A stretch of 64,000 bases of DNA. Source: Rhynchopus sp. YZ270_cl-10 (lineage: Eukaryota > Euglenozoa > Diplonemea > Diplonemida > Diplonemidae). A program made the position numbers and the translations under genes. The number at the start of each line of letters is the position of its first letter. The first letter of the stretch is position 1. The DNA is taken from positions 1,178,001 to 1,242,000 of the forward strand of contig OZ037866.1 in NCBI GenBank assembly GCA_964035575.1, given 5' to 3'. This document shows, piece by piece, positions 52,176 to 62,986 of this stretch. The notes beneath the pieces were generated by a model. It saw nothing but the letters and a program-made list of their open reading frames with translations, did no database searches and had not been told where the DNA came from.

Positions 52176-53023
52176 TTTTATCTCACGGTGATATAAACGA
52201 GCGCTTGATTTTGCGATTTTTGCTGTAAAAAAGTGACGTAAAGTAGGCTTCGTCACGTATTTTTGGCTTGGGATAGGTGGGAGAGTGACATAAAGCTTAT
52301 TCATATGGGATACCTGTTGGTGATGTGGGTGTAGGGAGAAGGAGAGGGTGTTGGTGATGCAAGACAAACAGGGGGTAGGAGTTTCATGTTTGATGCTGAC
52401 AATCCCACTTTGAAGGCTACCCATTCTCCCACTTGCCAAAGTAGGCGCCTCTCTGTACTGTCTGCTGTGTTGTCTGCTGTGTTGCTCCTCCCGTCAGGAT
52501 GGATTGTGCAATCTGAGACCGACTGGTCTGTGAGGTTCCAACGTAGTGGTTTGCGAGACCAGGGTTTGACCATCCATAGTGCCTCATGAGGTTGAGTGCA
52601 GACTCTCCGCTGTCCGCGGCCGCAGTTGCGCTTGATCTGCGCAGGGAGTGGGAGGTGTACGACGACGGGTTTGCGGGTTGGTTGAATTCAGCCCAGCGTT
52701 TGGCGTAGACCTCTTTTGAGCGTAGCCCAGCAGATGATTCAGCCTCGTACACCTCGATCATACGATCGGACTTGGTCTTAGGCAATGTTTGTGAGTATTT
52801 TTTTGTTGTTGTGTTGAGTTTTTGTAGTGTGGACACCTGCGTGATGATAAAGTATATTATGTCATGACATAAAGCTTTATGTCACGATCCCACCTATCCC
52901 AAGCCAAAAATACGTGACGTAAAGCCTACTTTACGTCACGCTTTTTTACAGCTAAAATCGCAAAAATCAAGGGCGAGTTTATATCACTAGTGAGATAAAA
53001 GTTTTTATACACCACCCCCCCAA
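52168..53023. mobile_element. Inverted-repeat element carrying a tyrosine-recombinase fragment
   Basis: Arms of ~125 bp (52168-52300 and 52868-52998) mirror each other: GATTTT-GCGATTTT-GCTGTAAAAAAG, TGACGTAAAGTAGGCTT and CACGTATTTTTGGCTTGGGA. The outer end GGGGTGGTGTATAAAAAC is at 53004-53021 inverted and again, displaced, at 51275-51292. The left arm therefore seems split by the minisatellite/fold-back DNA. The single-domain recombinase frame lies between the arms on the minus strand. Broken and partial; Crypton-like or DIRS-like affinity cannot be settled. Confidence 0.55.
52417..52836 (-). pseudogene. Tyrosine recombinase, C-terminal catalytic part
   Basis: The frame shows the box II signature of tyrosine recombinases: SHSLRRSSAT (H-x-x-R), LMRHYGWSN (H/W position) and GLANHYV with the candidate nucleophile Tyr, followed by a Gln/Thr-rich tail. 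Only this domain is present, and it may be a last exon, since the frame opens right after a CAG. Members of this family cut and rejoin DNA through a 3'-phosphotyrosine. It looks like a fossil piece, not a complete gene. Confidence 0.6.
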
Positions 53024-53451
53024 AAATGCATGCTAACAAAGTGCTAACAAACTGCTAAATAATACCCTTTTTTTTGGGTTCAGCCACACCATAAATCCAA
53101 AGGAAAAAAATCGAAAACCTTCTTCAAAAGAAATCCAACTTAGAGACGCCACTGTGCTGCGACCCAAAGAGGAGGTTTTCTTAAGGAATTCCTTAAGAAA
53201 CCTGCGTAGAAACGTTCCCAAAGGGGATACCACAGCCAAAAATCACCTAACCATCCACAGAGGCATAAAAAAAATCGTGCGACCCCGGAATTGAACGTTT
53301 TCGTAACCGATCTTTCCAAATAAATAAAATTCAAAAAAAAAATTTTTGAAGAAAATTCATAAAATCCATGTGACCACGGTTTTGTACTAGACCCCCCCGT
53401 TGCCAAATTACCAAACTTGTCCGCTCACCCCCCCGGAGACCCCCCCCCCCC
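53024..53451. other. Spacer with direct repeat and poly-C tract
   Basis: 53044-53075 (GCTAACAAACTGCTAAATAA...) is a direct copy of 51240-51270. A 12-base C run (53440-53451) is the target of the hAT-1 insertion. No gene. Confidence 0.5.
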
Positions 53452-56175
53452 TAGGGCAGTGCTTTTAGGAAACGTGGGGAAACGCACGTTTCCCAAAAAA
53501 CTGGGAAACGGAAACGTTGGGAAACGGGAAACGTTGGCGTTTCTTTGTTGGAAACGTTACGAAACGTGGTTTTGGGAAACGTGAAGGGAAACGGGGAAAA
53601 CAAAAAAAAACCCCCCGCGACGATGTCTTTATCACCACAGCGTCACAACAGGAACAACATCACAAAAAATTGTACATGAGTGGTGACAATACTCAGTTGG
53701 GACATCATAAAAGATGTCGGGATGGCTTCCAAACTGATCTGAGGACAGATACTGCACTCCGCCCAAGCTGAGATTGTTACAACCCCACCCAAGAAAAAAC
53801 AAGTCGCTGAGATTTTTTTTTGAGGTCAACCTACCTGGGGTTCTTTATTGGATACCAACAAAGACAAAAAAGTAGGTGTTGAAAATGCGCAGTTTCAACA
53901 GGAAAAAAACACAATGAAAACAAAGAACGTAAAAAAAAACAAAAAAAAACAAAAAAAAAATCATCCTTCGATTCCATCCACACTGTCGTCTCCTAGCACC
54001 ACCTCGTCAAGCTCCCAGTAACCGGCCACGACGTGGGTGGTGGACGTGTTCCTCTTGTTGTACAGAATGCGTGTAAGTTTGTCAGCCGTGCTGGCTGACA
54101 ACCCATTGCGCTTCCTGGTTTTTACGTCGCCGTAGCAGCTCCAACCTCTCTCAGCCGCACCAACAGATGAAGTTTGAGCGAGCATGATTGTTGCCAGCTC
54201 TTTGAGCAGAGGCCATTCTGCTCCGAACATGGACCACCACTTGTGTCCACCCCACTTCGACGCGATCGCCTTTTCTTCTAGTACACCGAAATTTTGCGTG
54301 CTCCAGTTTTCGTACTCTTCCAAAGCTTGCAGTGCTTTCTCTTCATCATAATACCGCAGCAGCGCCTCCTGTAGTAAAGCAGATTATGCGAAGGTCACCT
54401 GCCATACATACCTTCAGCCCTGCTTTAGACTCATCGTCATCCCTCGCTGTCAGGCGGAATGTTGGTGACAGTGCATGTGCCGCGTTGTGGATGGGGGCTG
54501 CAACGTATTTCCATCTGGTGTTCACCCTGTCTGCAATTTTTTGCTTACGTGCTGCCGTGAGGAATTGAGTTATGGGTAGCGCTTCGATGTTCTTCTTCAG
54601 CTCGGCGAAACCCTCCTTCACGTACTCCACGGAAGCGCTGTTCCCCGACGCGTCGTCGTTGTCGTAACGCTTCAACACGGTGAAGATCACATCTCCAATG
54701 TGCCACGCCCCCTCCAGCTTCTTCCAGAAGGCGTCCTGGAGCACAACCGACGCCCATTCGGTAGCTGTGGCCTTCGCATCCGCACTCCTTAGCTGAACCT
54801 TCCACTCGCCAAAGCCTTCACCAGCAAACATCTCACGCAGCGGCCCTTTCAAGTCCAGCAACCGTTGCATCATGATAAAAAAGCTTCCAAAGCGAGTGTC
54901 CACAGGTAGCAGCAGCCTCTTGTCGGACCTCTCCTCAAGAAGTGTGACCAAGCGCTGGCGTGTCTTCACCCACTTCGCCAACGCCGTAGCTTTGTGCACG
55001 ACTTCATTGAAGAATTTGAATTCTTCCTTTGTGCTCGCTTTGGAGGAGTCACCTAGATCTTCTAAAAGAAGATCATAGGTGTGGAGAACACAAACAGACG
55101 TTAACACCTTCTCAACCCGGGCTCGAATTAAGGGGAGGGCCTCCTTGCATGCCCCATCAACACAAATGTGTATCAGCTTCGACCTTACCTCCTCGGGGAT
55201 AAGCACAGGAAGGGAGCAGATATAGTCTGCGATCGCGGCCATAGTTTTTCTCTTGCTCGTCTTGTTATCTACATAGTACGTCGATGTGGACGTACTCACG
55301 ATCCCGTTAAAGATGGACCTGTCGTTGCAATCAGTCCAGCCGTCCGACAATAACGACAGCCCGAACTTTGCTTCGGCAAGCATGCCCTTTTCGCAGAGTT
55401 TGTCCATCTCTGCGACGTACTCCTGCAGTAGTTCGCCTGCAAGGTCGTCGGGGGATGGCGGCTTGAACTCGGATGCCTCAGATTGAGACATCCGCGACAA
55501 CATCATGACTAACGTCATGAATGAGCGGCTCTTTGCTTTCCGGAAGGGAATGCACTCTTCGTAGAAGAAGTCCCTAATACTCTGCATGGCTTCGATCTTG
55601 GTGGTTACGCGTGTGAGAAAGGGGTCTAGCGACGTTTGTTTGTTGTCCTTCTGCTGCGTTACCTTCGCCTCTGTGTTCTGCAACTTCGCTTTTGCTATTT
55701 CAAACTCATCCTTCTTGTCGTCTTTTGGGGAGCACGCAGTCACTGACGACCCCTTCCCAAGGAGGTGTTCTTTGATCCTCCCCGCAGACGACACTGAGAA
55801 TTTCTTATCACAAAAGGTGCACTCCACCTTCCGGAGCTTTGTCCCTGCACCTTCCACAACCTTCACGTAGTCCCACGCGTCATCCGCCTTCCTTTTGGGC
55901 ATTATGCAAATCTACGGTATAAATGTGTTTGTCTGAAGTGCAGAAAGCGTCGGAGAACGGGGGAGAAAAGAGAGAGGAGAAAACAAGCGGGGAGGGGATA
56001 CACAGACGTGCGACTTTTCGCGAGGGTCTTGAGCGTTTTGTCAAATACTATGTGTTAACTAAAGAAAACCCCTTGCAACGTTTCTTTAGCGTTTCCTCAA
56101 CGTTTCCCAAGAATCTGGGAAACGTCAACGTTTCCTTTTGGGAAACGTTGACCGTTTCCTAGGCGCACTGCCCTA
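53452..56175 (-). mobile_element. hAT-1 DNA transposon, apparently intact
   Basis: Terminal inverted repeats TAGGGCAGTGC (53452 and mirrored at 56165-56175), with subterminal GGAAACG words in many copies at both ends. Read with the nested MITE removed (56176-57369), the element is flanked on both sides by CCCCCCCC (53444-53451 and 57372-57379), an 8-bp duplication in a poly-C tract. It encodes one full transposase gene on the minus strand. Both ends and the gene look complete, so it may be recent. Confidence 0.85.
53961..55902 (-). CDS. hAT transposase (hAT-1), BED finger, two exons
   Basis: Complement of 54412-55902 and 53961-54368 gives 632 residues. The 43-nt intron (donor GTATGT, acceptor CTACAG) joins in phase 0: ...GLK | EALLRYYDEE. 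The N-terminal BED zinc finger has CTFCDKKFSV and a distal HLLGKG-C pair. A DUF659-like RNase H core follows (SLLSDGWTDCNDRSIFNGIV, HICVDGACKEALPLI, VCVLHTYDLLLEDLGD, LPVDTRFGSFFIMMQRLLDL). The C-terminal dimerisation region carries WSMFGAEWPLLKELATIMLA and SVGAAERGWSCYG...KRNGLSASTADKL. It cuts and pastes its own element. No stops or shifts are visible. Confidence 0.85.
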
Positions 56176-57369
56176 GGGGAGGGTCACTGCACGTTAAATC
56201 TCTCGATAAATGCGATTTTTCCGATTTTGATCCTCAGAACCGCAGAAGTCCCCGAAAACTATACCAAACCACCTAGGGGACCCAAAAAACGCACCAGCGC
56301 CCCAGTTTTGACACAGAAACACTCAGATGATGTCTGAAATGCAATTTTTAAAAAATGCCTACAGAACTTGTACCTGCCCACCCCTGTAGATAGAGCAACT
56401 CACACATCCATCACGCCTCAGTGTGAGCCAGGGGCCAGAAAAGCCCCCAAAGCCACATATTTTCACCCCAGAACCTATCCCGAGGGGTACCCAGGCTGTT
56501 TCGGGGTGTTTAGAGGGACTTGGTGGAACTTAGAACCATGTTTCAAAAAGGGTACAGGTACTGTGCCAAGGGTTTGCCCTCTCAAGGGACCAAGTACTTG
56601 TACCCTTTTTGAAACATGGTTCTAAGTTCCACCAAGTCCCTCTAAATACCCCGAAACAGCCTGGGTACCCCTCGGGATAGGTTCTGGGGTGAAAATATGT
56701 GGCTTTGGGGGCTTTTCTGGCCCCTGGCTCACACTGAGGCGTGATGGATGTGTGAGTTGCTCTATCTACAGGGGGGGTGGGCAGGTACAAGTTGGTGGTC
56801 ACTTTTAAAAAACGCAAAAAAGTCGCTCAGAAGTGGTCAAAAGTGCCCAAAACCGGGCGGAATTCGATTTTTGGGGTCCAAATGGGCCTATGGTGTGGTT
56901 TTTTTGACCTCAGGGGGTATTTTTTGATTTATTGCCTACTTCACGTTTTTTGACGGCTTCAGATACCTTAGGGTGGGAAAACCCTTGGCACAGTACTTGT
57001 ACCCTTTTTGAAACATGGTTCTAAGTTCCACCAAGTCCCTCTAAACACCCCGAAACAGCCTGGGTACCCCTCGGGATAGGTTCTGGGGTGAAAATATGTG
57101 GCTTTGGGGGCTTTTCTGGCCCCTGGCCCACACTGAGGCGTGATGGATGTGTGATTTGCTCTATCTACGGGGGGTGGGCAGGTACAAGTTCTGTAGGCAT
57201 TTTTTAAAAATTGCATTTCAGACATCATCTGAGTGTTTCTGTGTCAAAACTGGGGCGCTGGTGCGTTTTTTGGGTCCCCTAGGTGGTTTGGTATAGTTTT
57301 CGGGGACTTCTGCGGTTCTGAGGATCAAAATCGGAAAAATCGCATTTATCGAGTACAGTGACCCTCCCC
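56176..57369. mobile_element. Large MITE with TA target duplication, nested at the end of hAT-1
   Basis: The ends GGGGAGGGTCACTG and the mirror are flanked by TA (56174-56175 and 57370-57371). The arms are ~390 bp and almost perfectly inverted (56176-56570 versus 56985-57369). A third, inverted partial copy of the inner arm lies at 56590-56815, giving three copies of the CTTTTTGAAACATGGTTCTA block. No transposase; the open frames in it are the same ~85-residue shadow repeated. The first TA belongs to the last two bases of the hAT-1 terminus. Confidence 0.8.
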
Positions 57370-57622
57370 TACCCCCCCCCCCCCTCCCCCCCCGGATGAC
57401 ATCCGTTGAAAGTAAAAAAGAGGCTTCCCCAAGGCCTAAGAAATAGTAAAACCTACATTTTTGAGCCATTCTACCGACGTGATTTTCATTGGACGCATCC
57501 AGACTCCAAAAGGAGAAATTCCCCAGCCATACAGTCATTTTCCCGTAAAATTCGACCCAACCCCACCACCTCTCCCTCACCTCACTACCTTTAAGACATA
57601 CACACTTTTACGCTTTTTCAAA
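57370..57622 (+). promoter_or_regulatory. Upstream region of GPKOW
   Basis: Poly-C (57372-57395), then the inverted partner of 50728-50767, then ~190 bp with pyrimidine-rich CCCTCACCTCACTACC-like sequence before the ATG. The hAT-1/MITE complex ends ~250 bp upstream of the start codon, so little room is left for an ancestral promoter. Confidence 0.4.
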
Positions 57623-60600
57623 ATGGCCGAAAACACAGAGGAACTAATCAACGAGGTGTTCGGCACCGCCGGAGACGCAGGCAGTGGAGATGAATCTGAC
57701 GACGCGAACCCACGCGTCAAGGTCGTGGGGCCGATCATAGCGAAGGACACCTACAAGCCTGCGAAGGAGACGAGCGGGCTTTCTGCGAAGGCACGGCTGG
57801 AGACGGATCTGAACAGTCTGCCTGACGCTTTCAACCCACAGTCTATGAACCTCGATTTGGACAGCTGGGTTAGTGGCGTCATGCGTGGGCAAGAACGACG
57901 TGATGGCACCTTTTGGAAGGAAGGCGAGCCGCTTCAGGCCGGCGGGATGACAGAAGCATTTGTCCCCATCCCCCGCCAGCCTGGTGCAGGGCTGGGCAGC
58001 GCTGCGTCTCTCCCCTTCGATAAGAAGGTGTCCAAACGTAGTGCCGCCGACCCGATGTCCGCTTCCACCACATACATGAAGGTCAGCGACAAGCTCGTGA
58101 AACGCAACACCTCGCTCGAAGTGGGCTGCAACGCGAAGGTCACAAAAGGAGCGCACGAAGGCATGATGTGCAAGGTGCTTGCCTTCCCAGATGCGACGGA
58201 GTATCCACGCAAGGACGATCCGATTCCGGTCTCGTTGTTGCCGGGGGGGTCGGAGGCGAAGGTGTTGATGGGGCATCTCGAGAGGGCGACGGACGCAGAC
58301 GTGCAGTCGTACAGCAGAGCGCAGAAGAGGAAGGCCGAAGAGGGGCGCGATGTGGAGACAAAGCGTCGTCGTAAGGCCGTGCCGCTAAAGTGGGTGCTCA
58401 AGACTGGGATGCTTGTGCGTGTTATCGACAGAGACCTTGCTGCAGGTGAGTTCTACAATGAAAAGCTCCGGGTCTGCGACATCCCGTCCCCATGTGAGTT
58501 TGCACTAAAAACGCCGTCAGGGGGCATCGTGGAAGGGGTGCGTGAGGATCAGGTATGGAGCAAGGTTGGTTTAGAACAGGGGGTCAATAATTTAGTACAT
58601 AAAATACAATAAAATACAATTAAATACAATTAAATACACATAAAATACACATAAAATACACATAAAATACAACCCTAGGGTTAGGCTGCACTGTCTGGCT
58701 GTGCAGCTCCAGTGTCGTTCTCATCCACGTTTATGGCCTCTTTTTTTCTCTCCTCAGTTTTCTTTTTCTTTTCGGCAGCTTTTTGGGCCTCTTCTATGTC
58801 TTTGACGAGTTCGTCAAGGCCGGACCACCAGTCGCCCCCACCCCCGCCTCCCCCCTCCTGTTCCTTGTAAAACCCATACACGGCGGTGAGCTTGTGTACA
58901 CGCTCACCGAGAAGGCGGTTCCGCCGTTTTTCGCTTTGCCAGCCCATCTGGCTAAACACGCGTTCGGACTCTGCTGTGCTCGCGGGTACACCTGTCAGTC
59001 TCTTCGCAAACGCTGCTAACTTCGATTCAGGGTAGAGCAGACCCCACATTTCCCACCATTTCTCAACAGGCATCACTCGCGACTGCTCCCACACATCCTC
59101 GTCTTCATCCTTCTCGTACAAGCCTGTTGTTGTGTGTTGTGTGATCTGCGGTAGCGCAGCTGCCATACCTATGCGTGTGACGTAGGAAAGCAGCTCCCCT
59201 GAAACTGCAGCACCCCCGATCTTTTTCAAGTACGCAGCGCAAGTTTTGCGTAATGGAGTAGTAATCTTAAAACCATCCAGCATCCCGAAAGCACGTGGCA
59301 AAGCCGTCTTCTCAGCTTCTGACATTTCTGAAAGGAAAAAAGGATGCAACACCGTTGAAGCCACGATCCAGGGTTTCTCTGCGTACCCGTCCAAGCGCCG
59401 CTGCAAACGCTCGACCACGGCCTTCATTTTTTTCTTCTCCTCCCCCTTCATCTTTGCATGCACCTGGCCGGCCACCTCCACGACCTTTGTGAACACCGGG
59501 ATCACAAAGGAGATGCGGGAGGCGTTCGACTGCAGCAACTCCACCCCAAGTGCCAGGGAGTCCAGCACTTCCTTCACCATCAAGAAGGTATCCCAGTTAC
59601 TGAGAAGCTCCTTGATGTGGGGGAGTTGCGCGACGAAGCTTGCGTCTTCTCTCAGCAGGACAAGCGCCTCTTTGTTCATCTGCAGTTCAGACCAAGTCGC
59701 CACAATCGTAGTCCATCTTGTTGTCGCCGGGATCACCACCAGGCGGGCCTGCTTGCCTGTAGTCGCCTTCACCTTTTCCTCCCACTTCAGCCGCAAACCC
59801 TCAACGTTGCGCAGGGATGCCGCAATCGTTGCCACCGCTTTGTGCAGGTAATTGAACTCATACGGGGAGTCCTTTCCTGCAACGCGGTGCATGCCGACCA
59901 CGTCGTTTGTTCCTCGTGAGAGGGAGTGCGCCCCACAAACACCGTACTCGCAGTGCCTCCTCCCCGCCTTCTCTGCCTCCTCCGCGAAGAGTCGGGCTGA
60001 ACACTGTGCTGTTGAGTCACCGTCTGCGAGGATACAAACGATTTTGTCCAATATATCAGCGGGCAAGTCGAGTAGGTGGTTCTTCAGCTCCTCTGCGTTG
60101 TGCACCTTTTCCTTTAGCACCCCACTCTTGAACAGAGTGGCCTTACTGTTGTGAAACAGCAAGATGGTGAACAGCTTCTCCTTCCTGTCGTCTTCCCAGG
60201 CGTCACACAAGATGACGAGCTCGTCTGCTTTGCTGAGGGCTTTCAGCTGCGGGTCGGTGATGGCGGTGTACTCGTTGTCGAGAAGAGGACCTGCCACAGT
60301 TTTGCGGTTAAAGGAAAGCTGCTTCCACTCCAAGCCAGGGCGGGTTATTTCAAGGGCCTCCTGGAACAGGGGGTGCTCACTGTGTGTGAATGGTGTAGCC
60401 GAGCAATAAAAAAACCTCGCCCAAGCTGCCCTTATTTTTTTGCACTCGTCCACACTCGGTTTGGGCACTGCACCCAGTTGTGACTTGATGGAAGTCCTGG
60501 GCCTCTTTGCGGGGGGCTGTTCTGATGCGGGTTTGTCATCCGCTTTGCGTTTCTTCTCTGGCTCCTTCTTCAAACCCGCCCGTTCCTTCACGTCCTCTGG

Positions 60601-62146
60601 TGCCTTCTCGCACTTCTCGAGGTGTCCCCTCAGCCTGGTGCCTGTCACCTTCCCCACCGCCATTTGGCAATGTTTGCACGTATAGTGCGAAACACCGCCC
60701 TCCTTCTTCTCCACGAAGTGCTTCTTTGACCAGCACTCAGGACGTCCTGCCATTGTGGAAGAAAAAGGAGAGGAAAATATTTTTTCTGATTGAAAGTGGT
60801 GTTTACGTTTGGGTACGGGGCGAAGCATAAAATCTGTTCGTAAAAAGAAACGCAAGCTTTTTGTTTTATCTTGTTCATTTATGAACCCTAACAGGGGGTG
60901 GTGTATTTAATTGTATTTAATTCAATTTCCCCCCGAATAAAATACAATAAAATACAATAAAATACAAGTATTAAATACACCGTGTATTATATACCTGCCA
61001 ACCTTGAGTATGGAGAGGGGGGGAAATGGGGGGGGGTGAACGGTGGTGGGTTTTGAGGGAAAACTTTGTGTACGATATGTACGCTGTTAGGTTGAAGGGT
61101 GCCTCTTGTGGTGTGCTTAGGCGGTGGGTGAAATGGTTTCAAGAAGAAGGAAATGGAAAATGTTCTGTATTACTTCCTTACACCCTTTCCGGGTAAAATA
61201 GTACTCTTTTCTTGTCAAACTAATCAAAGAACTCAGTTTAAAATGCGGAAATTGTGAAGTTTATAGGACAAACGCCTATGAGGCAGCGCCCAAAACAATA
61301 AATAATACACAAAAAAAAAAAAAGGGAAACTGTGGCACCCCACCATGTATACGTCGGTAGTTTTCACCCCAACGGCGGTCCGTACGTGGCAGAAACAAAA
61401 ATATTTAATCCGACTCTCAGTCGCATCGTGCGGAGGAGGCTACACTGTACCCTGCAGGGTTCGTGCCTAGTGCCACATGCTGTGTGGGATCTTGTACTGC
61501 GGTCATGCGATCTTCCTGTTTTTCAGAAAGCACTTGGACGTCACACTGTGGAAGAAGTGGGGGTCGGTGAATCCGGTACGCACGCTCACATAGCTACGTA
61601 TCGCTTCGTACCCCGGAGTGTCCGTTGGATTAAGAATGTTTCTTTGCTTCTGTCAGCTGGCCGACCGTGTACTCGAATATGGCACCAGACTCACTCGTCA
61701 TTTCCTTGCAGAGCATTCAATTCAAGCCTCCGTAGTAGATCACAGAAATAACTGCCTTGTGTAGAGTGGAGAGTGAGCTCTACAGGGCCAGACCATATAG
61801 GGAGTTGTTCGTATCAGTGCAGCCGATGAACGGCGTTTTGCGCTTTCAAGTTCTCGTATTGTGGTGTTCAACATCGTTAACCTTAACTTTTCCTCACTCT
61901 TAAACAGGTTGAGTCTGTGATCCCGCGGAATAAAGACGACACCTTGCTTATTTTGGCGGGCAGCAAATCGGGGATGAAGGCGAAGCTTGTGGAGCGCAAC
62001 AAGCGTGACCAAGAGGTGTGTTTGCACCCCCTTACTAACCCACCTTACACCCACCCACCAACCCCACACCACAGGTCACCGTCAGGTTCGAGGGCAGTCT
62101 CACGAAGAAACGCGTCTACAAATTCGACGAGGTGTGCTCCATGTAG
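57623..62146 (+). CDS. GPKOW: GPKOW/Spp2 family splicing factor (3 exons, hAT in intron 1)
   Basis: Exons 57623-58552, 61908-62015 and 62075-62146, all phase 0, give 369 residues. The start ATGGCC follows a TTCAAA leader. Residues ~60-135 correspond to the G-patch region (degenerate here; GAGLGSAASLPF retained). A first KOW-type segment has SLEVGCNAKVTKGAHEGMMC (~172) and a basic linker follows (~230-255). The conserved C-terminal part has GMLVRVIDRDLAAGEFYNEK, VCDIPSPCEFAL, GGIVEGVREDQ | VESVIPR (across the splice), LILAGSKSGMKAKLVERN and VYKFDEVCSM, colinear with the GPKOW/MOS2 C-terminus. The family joins the spliceosome and activates the DEAH helicase Prp2 (DHX16) before the first step. 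Intron 1 (3355 nt) contains the whole hAT-2 element on the opposite strand; intron 2 is 59 nt. Confidence 0.85.
58561..61007 (-). mobile_element. hAT-2 DNA transposon inside GPKOW intron 1
   Basis: The ends CAAGGTTGG and mirrored CCAACCTTG are flanked by GTATGGAG on the left (58553-58560) and again one base after the right end (61008-61015), an 8-bp duplication. The left copy starts with the GT of the GPKOW splice donor. Subterminal AATTAAATACAATTAAATAC words occur at both ends in inverted orientation (58616-58640, 60902-60923). It encodes one uninterrupted transposase and looks complete and recent. Confidence 0.85.
58681..60753 (-). CDS. hAT transposase (hAT-2), BED-like finger
   Basis: 690 residues in one exon. 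The chosen start is the Met of MAGRPECWSKKHF; the frame is open 34 codons further upstream through an A/T-rich leader. A BED-like finger (YTCKHCQMAVGKVTGTRLRGHLEKC) is followed by a Lys/Pro-rich nuclear-targeting stretch (KKEPEKKRKADD, AKRPRTS). The core has LVILCDAWEDDRKEKLF, IVCILADGDSTAQ, VCGAHSLSRGTNDV and PATTRWTTIVATWSELQ. The dimerisation segment is STAESERVFSQMGWQSEKRRNRL, ending in Gly-rich and coiled-coil tails. Spacing and motifs match active hAT transposases, and no disabling change is seen. The gene runs antisense to its host GPKOW. Confidence 0.85.
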   Translation of the reverse strand: MAGRPECWSKKHFVEKKEGGVSHYTCKHCQMAVGKVTGTRLRGHLEKCEKAPEDVKERAGLKKEPEKKRKADDKPASEQPPAKRPRTSIKSQLGAVPKPSVDECKKIRAAWARFFYCSATPFTHSEHPLFQEALEITRPGLEWKQLSFNRKTVAGPLLDNEYTAITDPQLKALSKADELVILCDAWEDDRKEKLFTILLFHNSKATLFKSGVLKEKVHNAEELKNHLLDLPADILDKIVCILADGDSTAQCSARLFAEEAEKAGRRHCEYGVCGAHSLSRGTNDVVGMHRVAGKDSPYEFNYLHKAVATIAASLRNVEGLRLKWEEKVKATTGKQARLVVIPATTRWTTIVATWSELQMNKEALVLLREDASFVAQLPHIKELLSNWDTFLMVKEVLDSLALGVELLQSNASRISFVIPVFTKVVEVAGQVHAKMKGEEKKKMKAVVERLQRRLDGYAEKPWIVASTVLHPFFLSEMSEAEKTALPRAFGMLDGFKITTPLRKTCAAYLKKIGGAAVSGELLSYVTRIGMAAALPQITQHTTTGLYEKDEDEDVWEQSRVMPVEKWWEMWGLLYPESKLAAFAKRLTGVPASTAESERVFSQMGWQSEKRRNRLLGERVHKLTAVYGFYKEQEGGGGGGGDWWSGLDELVKDIEEAQKAAEKKKKTEERKKEAINVDENDTGAAQPDSAA

Positions 62147-62986
62147 TGCATGCCGTTCCTTGGCTGGGGCTTGGGGTGCCTTACATAGGGGGCAATGTCA
62201 AGACGAACGACGCACTTTGCGGCAACCTTCGTTTGCAATACAGGAGGCCCGTTCAAACCTGCCAAACTTGGTAGTAGGACCGTCGTATTGTCTTTGCGTG
62301 TTGGGTGTGGTCTTTATACGTAGCTGTTCTGTGTGCATCCTCAATGCTCACACATAACATAATATGATCACCTTTAGGCAGCCATGTACACCGTGCCTAT
62401 GTGTCGTGCTAGTCGATACGCGAGGTGCACCATCTATCCTGTTGTTACCGTGGCCAGTTTCGTGGTGTGTCCTGTCAAGAACATCGTTCTTCGGGTAAAT
62501 CTGTACAATGAAGTGTCGATGCAGACACTGAACACATTGTGCAGAGGTTTAGGGGAGGGCCAATTGTGGTGGGGGCGTTGTTCCGCTGTGTTGTGTTTTG
62601 ATGCGCTTCAAAAGAGCCTCTTCCAGATACCCCTCTGTGTTTGCCATTTTGTTTTTGTGGAGCATCTTTCTCAAAGAAAAAGAACCCACCAACTCATCAC
62701 GGGTGCCGCTATCATCCCACCTGCTTCCCACAACAACAACGTTTTCCTCCCAACTTAGTATTTTATTATCTGTACATTTCGCCGGCATTTCTGTGAGGTG
62801 ACTAAGCACGAGAGGCTTAGGATCATCTTATAAACTTTTCTTTCTGTATGTTCTCTGTTCTCCCAACACTACAGAACCCTAGGAAGACCTGACACTCTCC
62901 TCAAAAAAAATGCGTTCATTCGCAAGAATTATCCTCCCACAAATAAAAGCATCTTCACCCACCACAACGCAGACACATAAAACACA
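62147..62986. other. Intergenic spacer with LINE tail
   Basis: No gene seen. It contains the LINE-tail fragment at 62797-62845 and, in the last ~60 bp, the AC-rich leader of the next gene (ACACATAAAACACAATG). Confidence 0.5.
62797..62845 (+). mobile_element. LINE 3'-tail fragment
   Basis: GAGGTGACTAAGCACGAGAG, the GCTTAG partner stem (62815-62820) and GATCATCTTATAAACTTTTC are identical to the 25.8-kb tail. The copy is only ~50 bp, an extreme 5' truncation. Confidence 0.7.

Noticed and set aside
56368-57228. Three similar ~85-95 residue open frames (THTSITPQC...FHPRTYPEG) on both strands
   Set aside because: They are translations of the inverted arms of the TA-flanked MITE; the repetition reflects DNA structure, not a gene family.
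50728-57432. A single 6.7-kb transposon bounded by the inverted CCTCTTTTTTACTTTCAACG segments
   Set aside because: The inverted segments are ~37 bp, adjacent poly-C tracts do not mirror, and the interval is explained by several independent elements. It may be a chance pair of a dispersed repeat.
61332-61751. 139-residue open frame inside GPKOW intron 1
   Set aside because: No domain and no homologue elsewhere in the window. It lies between the hAT-2 right end and exon 2 and is explained as chance.
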